Shown here one piece after another: positions 8,695 to 16,939 of a stretch of DNA of 64,000 nucleotides. The stretch lies in assembly GCF_000702625.1 (NCBI RefSeq), contig NZ_JNIS01000001.1, positions 3,014,685 to 3,078,684 of the forward strand. Reading direction: 5' to 3'. Below the pieces are notes generated by a model. That model was given only the letters and a program-made list of their open reading frames with translations. It did not search any database and was not told the origin of the DNA. How positions within the stretch are numbered: the stretch's first letter is position 1; the number at the start of each line of letters is the position of its first letter. The stretch comes from Exiguobacterium oxidotolerans JCM 12280 (lineage in GTDB: Bacteria; Bacillota; Bacilli; Exiguobacteriales; Exiguobacteriaceae). The position numbers and the translations under genes were made by a program.

Positions 8695-8900
8695 GGTGAT
8701 TCCTCCTCCAGATAAAAGATGTCTTCGATTGGTCGGTCGAAGACCCGGGCGATTTGCATCGCCAGTAACAAGGACGGGGTGTAGCTTCCTTTTTCGAGTG
8801 AGATGACGGTCTGGCGCGTGACACCGATCAAATCAGCGAATTGTTCTTGCGTCCAGTCCGTTTGGCGGCGTAATGCTTTGACACGATTCGAGAGTTTCAT
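8691..8900 (-). CDS. XRE-family transcriptional regulator
   Basis: A 69-residue protein that is essentially one lambda-repressor-like helix-turn-helix: VKALRRQTDWTQEQFADLIG, then VTRQTVISLEKGSYTPSLLLAMQIARVF. Proteins of this size and ending (IEDIFYLEEE) form a common Gram-positive subgroup. AAGGAG seven bases before the ATG at 8900 decides the start. The promoter (TTTACA-N17-TACAAT) overlaps nested inverted repeats at 8931-8967, so it probably represses its own operon, which includes the downstream membrane protein. Confidence 0.88.
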   Translation of the reverse strand: MKLSNRVKALRRQTDWTQEQFADLIGVTRQTVISLEKGSYTPSLLLAMQIARVFDRPIEDIFYLEEESP

Positions 8901-8930
8901 CGGAACGCTCCTTTCCTTCATGAGTTCATT

Positions 8931-8967
8931 GTATAGTTTGTTTTACATTTTGTAAATCTGACTATAC
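8931..8967 (-). promoter_or_regulatory. Promoter with nested operator of the XRE pair
   Basis: Outer inverted repeat GTATAGT (8931-8937) / ACTATAC (8961-8967) encloses an inner TTTACA-TTT-TGTAAA (8942-8956). On the minus strand TTTACA and TACAAT form a -35/-10 pair with a 17-base spacer across the same bases. Confidence 0.55.
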
Positions 8968-9097
8968 TTTTTATTTTTTTCGTCTCATTTATCGAAAATT
9001 CGTGGAGTCTGACTAAAACAGAATAGTCTGACAACTTTCGGGTAATATGTACTTTATCACTTCGACGGCATCGGGACAGAAAAAGGGGGGAAATTAA

Positions 9098-9277
9098 ATG
9101 TTGCCTGAATGTATTCCGGATCAAAGGGAGCTCTCACGCCGCATGCGCATCGTCAAAACGTTACGGAAGCTTGGAAAAACCGATGAAGCCATCGCAAAAT
9201 CATTATATGTCCCGGTCGAGTGGGTCAGGTCAGTCGATGATGATTATGTCAGTCCAGCGTTTCAGCAATCATCTTAA
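9098..9277 (+). CDS. Small 59-residue protein, possible helix-turn-helix
   Basis: A short gene with a good ribosome-binding site (AAAAGGGGGG, seven bases before ATG). The product is charged and mostly helical; LRKLGKTDEAIAKSLYVPVEWVRSV resembles the first three helices of a helix-turn-helix domain, but the protein is too small to assign. It is divergent from the XRE pair and is followed by a strong bidirectional hairpin at 9288-9320. Function unknown. Confidence 0.6.
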   Translation: MLPECIPDQRELSRRMRIVKTLRKLGKTDEAIAKSLYVPVEWVRSVDDDYVSPAFQQSS

Positions 9278-9287
9278 TGCATGAAAA

Positions 9288-9320
9288 AGAAGCGTCTCCT
9301 TCAGTCTAGGAGACGCTTCT
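9288..9320. terminator. Bidirectional terminator
   Basis: A 13-base perfect stem AGAAGCGTCTCCT / AGGAGACGCTTCT with a 7-base loop. The A run on its left makes it a proper terminator for the minus-strand MFS gene; it also lies 11 bases after the 59-residue gene. Confidence 0.85.
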
Positions 9321-9326
9321 TGATGT

Positions 9327-10514
9327 TCACGATGACAGTTTCGTTGCGCCCGAGTCGACCGACAGTTTCGGTTGACGCCAAAAGAACGTCAAGATGATGC
9401 CGACCGTCAGGACGATCGTCGCGAAATAAAACGGGTAGTTGAGGTTGATATCAAACAGGAGTCCACCCGCAATCGGTCCGAGGATGTTCCCGACACTCGT
9501 AAACATCGAGTTCATCCCGCCGACGAAACCTTGTTCATCACCGGCAATCTTCGACAGATACGTCGTGACGGCAGGACGCATCAAATCGAAGCCGACGAAG
9601 ACGACCATCGTCACGAGGATGATTGCGAAGTAACTCGTCACATACGTCATGACGAGGACGAGGGCGGTCGATAAGATTAAGCTGTAACGGATCAGGCGGA
9701 TCTCACCGAACCAGCGCGTCAAGCGGTCGAACAGACCGACCTGGACGATGACACCGACGATCGCACCGAGAGAAATCGCGAGGGCGATGTCCTTTGCCGT
9801 AAAACCGAACTTCCGGTCGACGAACAGGGCGAACAGCGATTCGAACGAGGCGAGGCCGAATGACGAAATCAACAGGACCAAAAAAGCGACGAAATAGAGG
9901 GGTGAAAAGATTTTTGAGAAGCCGTTCGCTTGTTTGACAGTTGGCGCATCGGCATAATGACGTTCCGGTTCACGTAACGTGAAGACGGACAAAATCATCG
10001 CAATCATCCCGAACGTCGCCGCAAAGAAAAATGGAACCCGCGTCCCGATGTCAGCGAGAAATCCGCCGATTCCCGGTCCGATGATGAAACCGGTCGAGAT
10101 GGCGGCTGACATATAACCGAGCGCCTTCGGACGCGTCTCGTTCGTCGTGATGTCGGCGATGAACGCCGTGACGGCGGGCATGATGAAGGCGGCGCTGACA
10201 CCACCTAAGATACGCGAAGCAAACAACACTTCGACCGTCTGTCCAAGCCCGAATAGCAGTTCCGACATGCTGAAGATGAACAGGCCGATGATGATCATCG
10301 GCTTGCGTCCATACTTGTCGACGGCACGGCCGGCAAGCGGCGAGAGAATCAGTTGGGCAAAGGCGAACGCCGACACCATATAGCCGACCGTCGAGCCGGA
10401 GATGTTCAATTCATTCATGATTGTCGGGGTGACGGGAATGACGAGTCCGATCCCTAAGAAGGCGATAAACAGGTTGAGTAAAAGTGTACCTAAAATGAGT
10501 TTGTTGTTTTGCAT
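9327..10514 (-). CDS. MFS multidrug efflux transporter (Bmr/NorA type)
   Basis: A 395-residue, 12-helix major facilitator of the drug:H+ antiporter group. Motif A reads GRAVDKYGRKP in the loop after helix 2, motif B-like RILGGVSAAFIMP follows, and motif C GFIIGPGIGGFL lies in helix 5. These are the marks of Bmr/NorA/TetA-like exporters that expel hydrophobic drugs in exchange for protons. The neighbouring TetR-family gene upstream on the same strand, with 30 bases between them, is the likely regulator. Substrates cannot be told. Confidence 0.9.
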   Translation of the reverse strand: MQNNKLILGTLLLNLFIAFLGIGLVIPVTPTIMNELNISGSTVGYMVSAFAFAQLILSPLAGRAVDKYGRKPMIIIGLFIFSMSELLFGLGQTVEVLFASRILGGVSAAFIMPAVTAFIADITTNETRPKALGYMSAAISTGFIIGPGIGGFLADIGTRVPFFFAATFGMIAMILSVFTLREPERHYADAPTVKQANGFSKIFSPLYFVAFLVLLISSFGLASFESLFALFVDRKFGFTAKDIALAISLGAIVGVIVQVGLFDRLTRWFGEIRLIRYSLILSTALVLVMTYVTSYFAIILVTMVVFVGFDLMRPAVTTYLSKIAGDEQGFVGGMNSMFTSVGNILGPIAGGLLFDINLNYPFYFATIVLTVGIILTFFWRQPKLSVDSGATKLSS

Positions 10515-10544
10515 GATTTGAACCTCAGTTTCTGATTTGATTTC

Positions 10545-11123
10545 TTAACGGACGAGTCCGCGCCAAAAAATCGGCCAGACGGCAGTGAGTCGTTGTTGAT
10601 AGGCATCAATCCCGTTATAGACGAGTTCCGTCATCGTCCCTTCCGCAACCGTCAAGTAGGCGAGTGCGCCGCTCGTATAATCATCGGAGTAAAGAATCTG
10701 TTCCGTCCGGTCGCGTTCGCGGAACAAGCGTGCTAGATGACGATGGATCGAATCGAAAAACGGATTGATCAACGCCGTCACTTCATGCTCCAGTTTGACA
10801 GGTGGGAAATACGCGATGCGAAGAATAAACTTCATTTGGTCGTTTTGAGTGCTTTCCTCGATGAACCAGTCGAAGAATCCTTTTAGAGATGTTTCAAGCG
10901 GCAACTGCCATGTCTCGACGAAGTAGGACGCAAGATGTTTTTTTTGTTCACCGAGCGCGTACGCCATCGTCTTTAAAAAGAGGTCGTCCTTCCCGGAATA
11001 GTGGGCGTAAATGGATGGTTTCTTGATACCGACTTCCTGGGCGATGTCGTTTAAGGAGGCCCCTTCGTAGCCATGACTCGCGAAGTGACGTAAGGCGGTC
11101 GGGATTAATTGTGCAGCTTTCAA
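10545..11123 (-). CDS. TetR/AcrR-family repressor
   Basis: A 192-residue regulator with an N-terminal TetR helix-turn-helix (HFASHGYEGASLNDIAQEVGIKKPSIYAHYSGKDDLF) and a helical ligand-binding C-terminal half. The frame is open to 11171, but the TTG at 11123 has AGGAAGG eight bases before it and gives the normal family N-terminus. A 14-base palindrome upstream (11137-11150) is a likely operator. It is cotranscribed with the MFS exporter, so drug-induced derepression of the exporter is a reasonable inference. Confidence 0.88.
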   Translation of the reverse strand: MKAAQLIPTALRHFASHGYEGASLNDIAQEVGIKKPSIYAHYSGKDDLFLKTMAYALGEQKKHLASYFVETWQLPLETSLKGFFDWFIEESTQNDQMKFILRIAYFPPVKLEHEVTALINPFFDSIHRHLARLFRERDRTEQILYSDDYTSGALAYLTVAEGTMTELVYNGIDAYQQRLTAVWPIFWRGLVR

Positions 11124-11136
11124 TTCATTCACCTTC

Positions 11137-11150
11137 CTAACGGTCGTTAG
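11137..11150 (-). promoter_or_regulatory. Candidate TetR-family operator
   Basis: CTAACGGTCGTTAG, with perfect six-base arms around a two-base centre, 14 bases upstream of the repressor's TTG start and overlapping its leader. Confidence 0.55.
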
Positions 11151-11322
11151 TTTATAAGGACACTGTAGCATCTGGATTGATGCTTGAACAGGAAAATGCT
11201 TTAAAGAATGACTTGAGTAAAATTAAGGGAGTTGCAATAATGGATATTATTGGAGATTGATTTTGAAGAGACATCTGAAATGATGGATGTCATGTTAACC
11301 GAGTGAGTAGGAGGCTAATCGT

Positions 11323-11684
11323 ATGAAAAAAGATTACTATCTACCATCTTCACCGTTCTTTTTTTAGCTGGAACGTATTACGGGGTGATATCTCTCTTGT
11401 TTAAAGAAGATACATCTGTCAGTTCGTTCCCGATTCCGCGTTTTGCGACGGAGCGAACCGCTACGGACGGTCAACACTACGCGACGCAACTTGCTTCAGA
11501 AACAGACGGACCGGGACTCCTGTATGCAGCACGCTTGAAGCATGACGGCTGGAAGAAAGTGAATCAAGAAGGAGCTAAAATTCTCTATCGCAAAGGCGAG
11601 ACATTCGTTTCGCTGACGACGTTCGACGAGGAGGTATATGTTAAGCCTGTCCGTTTAGTCGAGTTCGAGCGTTTGGAGAATTGA
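11323..11684 (+). pseudogene. Small membrane-anchored protein with a frameshift in an A tract
   Basis: A good ribosome-binding site (AGGAGG, eight bases) precedes an ATG at 11323, but that frame stops after 14 codons. The frame that stays open to 11684 would join it if the A6 run at 11326-11331 held seven A. The product would then begin MKKRLLSTIFTVLFLAGTYY, a signal-anchor, followed by a soluble domain of about 85 residues (LLYAARLKHDGWKKV, ILYRKGETFVSLTTF). Without the shift only a GTG at 11385 with no ribosome-binding site remains. It could be a real lesion, a phase-variable tract or a sequencing error. Family not recognised. Confidence 0.6.
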
Positions 11685-11759
11685 GTCGGAACAAGGTACA
11701 CTTGCTACAGCACATGAGGACAAGAGCAATTGATCTGTCCGTAGCAAAGGAGAATCAAG

Positions 11760-12848
11760 ATGACACAATCCATCGCAATCATCGGAGCAGGCGTCAGCGG
11801 GCTCTATACAGCATCACTTTTACAACAGAAGGGACAAGCGGTCACCGTCTATGAAGCACGGGACCGGATTGGCGGGCGTATTGTAAGCATGGCGGCTACG
11901 CACGGAGACGAGACAGACCGCTTTGACCTCGGACCGACATGGTACTGGCCGGATACGGAAACGGTCATCACGGATCTTGTCGCCGAACTCGGTCTGACGG
12001 CATTTGAACAACACACGACGGGCGCGATGGTACTCGAACGGCAAGTAGGAGCAATCGAACATCATCTGCTGGCACCGGACAGTATCGTCCCGTCGAAGCG
12101 GTTAGCGGGAGGAATGGAAGCACTCGTGACAGCCATTGCGGCCAAACTTCCGGCGGCATCACTGCGCTTACAGACACGCGTCACGAAACTTGAGCGGACG
12201 GAACAACAAGTAATCGTTACGTCAATCAAAGACGGGCGAACGACTTCAGAAACGTATGACAGTGTCGTGATTGCCCTTCCACCCCGACTTGTCGAGCGAG
12301 TCGTAATCGAACCGCCGTTTTCCGAGACGACTCGGGAAAAACTGCAAACGACCCCGACCTGGATGGCCGGACAAGCAAAAGCACTTGTCGTCTATGACAC
12401 GCCGTTTTGGCGCGAAGCGGGGCAGTCCGGTTTCGGGATGAGCTGGGTCGGCGCCCTGCAGGAGATTCATGATGCGTCACCGCAGAGCGGACCGGGTGCC
12501 TTGTTCGGTTTCCTACGGTTGACGGCAGAAGAACGTCAGTCACTCGGACCGGAAGTGGTCAAAGCCCGTATCCTCGAGCAACTTATCACGATGTACGGTG
12601 AAGCAGCCCGGCATCCGCGGGAAGTGCTGTATTATGACTGGGCACAAGACCCCGATACGGCGACGCCTGCAGATGCCCGCCCGTTAACAGAATTTCCGCA
12701 GTATCGGCCAATCGCAGTTGACGCAAACTGGCAAGGACGACTTTATCTTGCCGGGACGGAAACGGATATTGCGTTTGGCGGCCATATCGAAGGGGCGCTC
12801 CGGTCGGCGAAGCGGGTCGTCGCCGAATGGACGATGCGGCATGGGTGA
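11760..12848 (+). CDS. Flavin-containing amine oxidase
   Basis: A 362-residue FAD enzyme of the monoamine oxidase/NAD(P)-binding Rossmann group that would oxidise an amine to an imine with release of hydrogen peroxide. The dinucleotide fold is GAGVSGLYTASLLQQKG at the N-terminus, followed by YEARDRIGGRI, the family signature; the C-terminal FAD contact is LYLAGTETDIAFGGHIEGAL. It starts behind AAAGGAGA. It is shorter than eukaryotic MAO and resembles bacterial putrescine-oxidase-like proteins. The actual amine is unknown. Confidence 0.88.
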   Translation: MTQSIAIIGAGVSGLYTASLLQQKGQAVTVYEARDRIGGRIVSMAATHGDETDRFDLGPTWYWPDTETVITDLVAELGLTAFEQHTTGAMVLERQVGAIEHHLLAPDSIVPSKRLAGGMEALVTAIAAKLPAASLRLQTRVTKLERTEQQVIVTSIKDGRTTSETYDSVVIALPPRLVERVVIEPPFSETTREKLQTTPTWMAGQAKALVVYDTPFWREAGQSGFGMSWVGALQEIHDASPQSGPGALFGFLRLTAEERQSLGPEVVKARILEQLITMYGEAARHPREVLYYDWAQDPDTATPADARPLTEFPQYRPIAVDANWQGRLYLAGTETDIAFGGHIEGALRSAKRVVAEWTMRHG

Positions 12849-12872
12849 TTGGTGACACGCACAATATTTATC

Positions 12873-12904
12873 ATGAACGTCCTCGATGACCGGGGGCGTT
12901 TTTA
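12873..12904. terminator. Weak hairpin between convergent genes
   Basis: Imperfect stem AACGTCC..CG / CCG..GGCGTT followed by TTTTT, between the convergent amine oxidase and MFS genes. Confidence 0.45.
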
Positions 12905-14149
12905 ACTGATTTTAAAAGTCGAAGCAGTCATTTGTTCCACCTGTGGTAACTTTCGGAGATCGGGATGGAAGAACCAAACACATGCAATCAACGAAATACC
13001 GAGTCCAGCAAACATGAAAATGAAGTGGGGTTCGACAAAGGTCGCTATATACCCACCTAGTAATGAACCGATCGGCATCGCGGCAATTCCTAAGCTATAC
13101 GCGACTGAATTTACGCGCCCAAGTATTTGGTTCGGGATGATGGTTTGCGTGACACCGGCAAACAAAACATTTACGGCACCGATTGGAATCCAGGCGATAC
13201 CGAATAAAATCGGTGTAGCCAGTGGACTTGAGAGCCACCCGGCAAATACCCAGCAGATGGATCCGACTAAAAAGCAAACGCTTGTGGCGATGCCGACGCG
13301 CAGTTTTCCGAGGGTCGAACCGAGGAGTGCACCGAGCAACGAACCCGCTGACATAGCGGCTAACAGAATACCGTATGTTTGTACACCGCCGATTTGATCC
13401 GCGAAGACAGGAAGGACGGCAACCGTCATCCCAATCGCAAAATTTGCGACAGACGAACCAATCAGAAAGACCCAAAGTAATGACGTGAAGACGACAGCGA
13501 AGCCGTCTTTTAAATCATCGATATAGTCGATGAAGGTAAGTTTTAAGGAGTGTTGCGTTTTTGGTGTTGGCGTTTTTACAAAATCCATGTTGAGGAATGA
13601 GAAAAACATCGCGGCGAGTGCGAATGTCACTGAATCGACGAAAAACATCGTGATGGCACCAAAGAAGGCAATTGCTAATCCTGCCAATGAATTGAAGACA
13701 AGATCAACGCCTTGATAAGCAAATGCAAAAAGTGAATTTCCTTGCAGCAGTTCTTTTTCTTTTAGAAACAAGGGGAGGGCTTTAGTTTGCGTCGGATAGG
13801 CAAATTCTTCGACACAGGCGAGGAGTGGCATGACGGATAAAATTAAAGCAATACTTAAAAAATCGAGCAGGTAAGCAAGTGGAATGAGCAAAATCAAAAA
13901 CGACTGCACAGTTTGGGTGACGATTAACGTCGTTTTGATTCTCCAGCGGTCGACCAGCGGACCCGCAAGAAATTGCAGGGCTTTTGGTGATAAGATCAGA
14001 AACCCGGCGAGCCCTGTATAAAATGCACTCTGTCCAATGTCATGGACAAGCCACATCGCGGCGATGTAATAAAGACTGTCTCCGATATTCGTCACGAGTC
14101 GGCCGGCCAATAAAAACATGAAATTACGGTTTTTCAAAAGTTCAATCAT
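12902..14149 (-). CDS. MFS transporter (MFS_3 type)
   Basis: A 415-residue, 12-helix transporter related to the MFS_3 group of macrolide and siderophore exporters. It starts FLLAGRLVTNIGDSLYYIA, typical of that group, with a motif-A-like KALQFLAGPLVDRWRIKT and a late GRVNSVAYSLGIAAMPIGSLLGG. Its start codon follows GGAGG. The promoter region carries the same TTGACCGGTC element as the promoter of the regulator gene at 14858, so the two are probably controlled by that regulator. Exported substrate unknown. Confidence 0.88.
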   Translation of the reverse strand: MIELLKNRNFMFLLAGRLVTNIGDSLYYIAAMWLVHDIGQSAFYTGLAGFLILSPKALQFLAGPLVDRWRIKTTLIVTQTVQSFLILLIPLAYLLDFLSIALILSVMPLLACVEEFAYPTQTKALPLFLKEKELLQGNSLFAFAYQGVDLVFNSLAGLAIAFFGAITMFFVDSVTFALAAMFFSFLNMDFVKTPTPKTQHSLKLTFIDYIDDLKDGFAVVFTSLLWVFLIGSSVANFAIGMTVAVLPVFADQIGGVQTYGILLAAMSAGSLLGALLGSTLGKLRVGIATSVCFLVGSICWVFAGWLSSPLATPILFGIAWIPIGAVNVLFAGVTQTIIPNQILGRVNSVAYSLGIAAMPIGSLLGGYIATFVEPHFIFMFAGLGISLIACVWFFHPDLRKLPQVEQMTASTFKIS

Positions 14150-14176
14150 GGTAAAACCTCCAGATTATTTATTATT

Positions 14177-14200
14177 TTGACCGGTCAATTTAATTTGACA
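14177..14200. promoter_or_regulatory. Operator of the MFS gene
   Basis: Perfect 12-base palindrome TTGACCGGTCAA (14177-14188), then TTGACA at 14195-14200. The same arrangement, TTGACCGGTC and a TTGACA with equal spacing, occurs upstream of the regulator gene at 14877-14900. Confidence 0.65.
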
Positions 14201-14228
14201 ATGAAAGATAAAGAAAAAGGCTATACGT

Positions 14229-14858
14229 TCAAGCCTTGTTTTCGTCATCCTCATGTTCAATCGTTTCCATGATGAGTTCATCCACTTCAAACGCCATCGT
14301 AGAAAAGAAATAAAGTTTTTGAGCGGTTTCTTCACTCGGTTTTTTTGAGAGGTGTCTAAGCTCCTCCATCAATTCAAAATATTTTTTCATCCAATCGTTA
14401 AACTGTTCCTCCGTTGCAGAGATTTGCCACATTGAACCGACGTGATTCCAGTCAGCAGGCGATTCACTGGCTCGTTGAGGGGTGAATGCATGCTCGGGCG
14501 CAGATAAAATAACTTGTTTTGTTTTTTCAGCCATCTGAAAAAGCAGTTGCCGATTGGATTCATTGACGTCTTCCATATGTGGCAAGAGCTCAAGTGATGG
14601 GGTGAACCCCCGTGCCACCGATTGATAAAACTTTTGGATGATTCCGCCTTTTTCTTCCGTTTTGACTAACGTGATCAAGTGATTCTTTTCGAGCTCCTTT
14701 AAATGATAGTGAACTTTAGGACGCGATAAGTTAAGTTTTTCAGACAACATTTGACCCGTGAGTGGTTTTTCGATCAACCGCATCATGATTTCAGCTCGGA
14801 TCGGGACACTCAGCGCCTTTAATTGGCTTAAAGTGGTTAGTGTTAAAATGGATTTCAT
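14229..14858 (-). CDS. ArsR-like winged-helix regulator
   Basis: A 209-residue regulator with an N-terminal winged helix (LKALSVPIRAEIMMRLIEKPLTGQMLSEKLNLSRPKVHYHLKELEKNHLI) of the HTH_20/ArsR type and a C-terminal domain of about 120 mostly helical residues with no metal-binding cysteines. The longer C-terminal part suggests sensing of a small molecule rather than a metal. It lies directly upstream of the MFS transporter on the same strand, and the operator TTGACCGGTC is present in front of both genes. Confidence 0.82.
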   Translation of the reverse strand: MKSILTLTTLSQLKALSVPIRAEIMMRLIEKPLTGQMLSEKLNLSRPKVHYHLKELEKNHLITLVKTEEKGGIIQKFYQSVARGFTPSLELLPHMEDVNESNRQLLFQMAEKTKQVILSAPEHAFTPQRASESPADWNHVGSMWQISATEEQFNDWMKKYFELMEELRHLSKKPSEETAQKLYFFSTMAFEVDELIMETIEHEDDENKA

Positions 14859-14876
14859 GAAAAGACTCCTTTTTAT

Positions 14877-14900
14877 TTGACCGGTCTAATTTATTTGACA
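14877..14900. promoter_or_regulatory. Operator of the winged-helix regulator gene
   Basis: TTGACCGGTC (14877-14886) plus TTGACA (14895-14900), 19 bases upstream of the regulator start; a copy of the element in front of the MFS gene at 14177-14200. Confidence 0.65.
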
Positions 14901-15081
14901 ATAGAATAACATAAATTTACTTTTAACAGTTACTATTTTTTGCAAGGCATGACATTCTCTTGGATGAGGTATTGCCTGACAGATTGGAAAATCGAATGCA
15001 GGATGTGTTTTAACTAATTATTGAAAAGGTATAAGGGCACATAGAATATTTTAGTGAGACAGGTAAGGAAAGGGTGACTGT

Positions 15082-16284
15082 ATGACGTATCAAATTTTGA
15101 TTCTACTACTTATCGGCTACGTAATTTACACAATCGATTTAAAACAAAAAATGATTCCTGTTCCGATGGTGCTCGTTGTGATTGGACTGGGCCTTTCATT
15201 TATCCCGTACTTTTCTTCGCTCCATTTATCGAAGGAAATCGTATTTGAAGTGTTTTTACCAGCGCTCCTGTTTACGGCAGCGTATCAGTTTCCAATTAAA
15301 CAGTTGAAAAATAATTGGGGTATCATTACGGCGTTCAGCACGATCGGGTTGATTGTGACGGCCTTATTGCTTGGTGTTTCAATTTACTGGATCTCGAATC
15401 TGTTCATTTCACTTTCGCTGACGGCTTCGCTGCTCCTTGCCGCCATCTTGATTCCGACCGATCCGGTCTCGGTAACGTCCATCATCAAAAAAAGTACAGG
15501 GGACGAACAAGTTGCCGATATCGTGGAAGGAGAATCGATGGTCAATGACGGGACGAGTATCGTTTTGTTTACGATATTATTATCGATGTTTCAAACGGGG
15601 GAACGTTTTAATTTCACGACCTTCATCGAACAATTTATGCTTGTTTCGTTTGGCGGAATTCTGATCGGTTTACTGCTCGGATGGATTTTAAGTAAAATCA
15701 TTCACTTGACGAAGCAAAAAGAATATCAAGTGATGTTGAGTATCGTCATGTCGTACGGTGGATTTTATCTTGCAGAAGCGCTAGGTGTCTCAGGTGTTCT
15801 CACCACCGTCATTTTGGGGATTTTCTTGTCTTACGAAATTGAGAAAGCGGATGAGGAGAAGGGGATTAAAGCATCATTGGATGGATTTTGGAACATCATC
15901 AAACCAACATTTTTATCGATTTTGTTCTTACTCATTGGGATTCAAGCAGCTGGATACTTAGTTTTTTCACAATGGGGACTGGCGTTGATCATTTTTGGTC
16001 TCACCTTGTTGGCACGGTTCATCATGGTCGGTGGCTTCATTTATGCCGTACCGCCCTGGAAAGGTGAATTTCGCGACGACTTTTCGACGATCTCAATCAT
16101 TACGGCAGCGGGGATTAAAGGTTCGATGTCTGTCGCGTTGTTACTGTGGCTCGAAAAAACGGTGTCAGCGCAATATGATGTGTTGATTTCCTTATCGTTT
16201 GCTGTAATCGTCCTGTCGTTGATTGTCCAGAGTATCGGCATTTATCCGCTGACGATTTTTTTAAGTAAACGGCATAAACGATGA
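15082..16284 (+). CDS. Na+/H+ antiporter, CPA1 family
   Basis: A 400-residue cation:proton antiporter with about 12 membrane segments. The ion-binding motif is AAILIPTDPVSVTSI and the following block GESMVNDGTSIVLF is diagnostic for CPA1 (NhaP/NHE type). It would exchange Na+ (or K+) for H+ for pH and salt balance. The start has AAGGAAAGGGTG upstream. It stands alone, with a clear terminator at 16299-16346. It is shorter than typical ~520-residue NhaP-type proteins, ending soon after the last helix. Confidence 0.9.
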   Translation: MTYQILILLLIGYVIYTIDLKQKMIPVPMVLVVIGLGLSFIPYFSSLHLSKEIVFEVFLPALLFTAAYQFPIKQLKNNWGIITAFSTIGLIVTALLLGVSIYWISNLFISLSLTASLLLAAILIPTDPVSVTSIIKKSTGDEQVADIVEGESMVNDGTSIVLFTILLSMFQTGERFNFTTFIEQFMLVSFGGILIGLLLGWILSKIIHLTKQKEYQVMLSIVMSYGGFYLAEALGVSGVLTTVILGIFLSYEIEKADEEKGIKASLDGFWNIIKPTFLSILFLLIGIQAAGYLVFSQWGLALIIFGLTLLARFIMVGGFIYAVPPWKGEFRDDFSTISIITAAGIKGSMSVALLLWLEKTVSAQYDVLISLSFAVIVLSLIVQSIGIYPLTIFLSKRHKR

Positions 16285-16298
16285 TTAAATAGAAAATC

Positions 16299-16346
16299 AA
16301 AAAGCAGACACTGTCCAAAAAGTACTTGGATCATGTCTGCTTTTTT
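16299..16346 (+). terminator. Terminator after the CPA1 antiporter
   Basis: Stem AAAAAGCAGACA / TGTCTGCTTTTT with a 23-base loop, ending in a T run. Confidence 0.8.
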
Positions 16347-16350
16347 GCGT

Positions 16351-16394
16351 TTACAGATACAACCCGTTCGCCTGAACATTGCAAGTGTTCATAA
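16351..16394 (-). pseudogene. Duplicated 3' tail of the GntR regulator gene
   Basis: Read on the minus strand, this stretch encodes YEHLQ then, after a short deletion, VQANGLYL and a stop. That is the C-terminus of the GntR regulator at 16940-17650 (YEHSQFVVQANGLYL). The DNA matches closely (CGTTCGCCTGAAC is shared). The copy lies beyond the membrane-protein gene at 16480-16926, so that gene is bracketed by the real tail and this remnant. Confidence 0.75.
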
Positions 16395-16479
16395 AGACAA
16401 GAAAAACGGATGGTCTCAAGCTGTTACAAATCGGAAATCATCAAATCTGCAATCATGTAGTTTTCTCTAACATGACCAG

Positions 16480-16926
16480 TCATTCAGCCGAATACAACAA
16501 CCGATCCGTCTTGACATCATAAATCCGGTAAGAAATCTCAAATTCATGATCTTTTGTCGTTGTCACGTGACAGGTATACGGGACATCCGGTCCGTACGCA
16601 CCGAGGTCTGCCCGATCCAAGAAACTGAAAGAGTCGCCTGTTTCATCGTAATAAAGATCAATCGTCCGCGGGCTAGATTGATCATCGTATTCCACCGTAC
16701 ACATTCCTTTAATTGTCGCATAGTCATGAGAAACGACATACTTGAGACTCGGAGCCGTATACCAAATTAGTCCCACACCGAATAAACACAGTAAAACGAG
16801 TCGGAAAAACAGGGAAAATTCGATACCGGTATCCTCACGAAACCAGAAATATAACAGTACACTTAGCACCACACAGACGATACCGCCCGCAAGTAAAGCA
16901 TAATAAAAAATTACTTCTTCATTCAT
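16480..16926 (-). CDS. Membrane protein with extracytoplasmic domain, unknown function
   Basis: A 148-residue protein with two N-terminal membrane segments (about residues 7-28 and 40-58), then a domain of about 85 residues (YATIKGMCTVEYDDQSSPRT ... FEISYRIYD) that should lie outside or inside the cell as one unit and contains two cysteines. It starts 13 bases after the GntR regulator on the same strand behind AAGGGAA. It is bracketed by the regulator's 3' end and a remnant of it, so it looks like a later insertion between regulator and downstream DNA. No family assigned. Confidence 0.65.
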   Translation of the reverse strand: MNEEVIFYYALLAGGIVCVVLSVLLYFWFREDTGIEFSLFFRLVLLCLFGVGLIWYTAPSLKYVVSHDYATIKGMCTVEYDDQSSPRTIDLYYDETGDSFSFLDRADLGAYGPDVPYTCHVTTTKDHEFEISYRIYDVKTDRLLYSAE

Positions 16927-16939
16927 GTTCCGATTCCCT

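Noticed and set aside
11225..11301. Short frame reading LLEIDFEETSEMMDVMLTE before the frameshifted gene
   Set aside because: Preceded by a stop codon with no start; too short to tell from chance.
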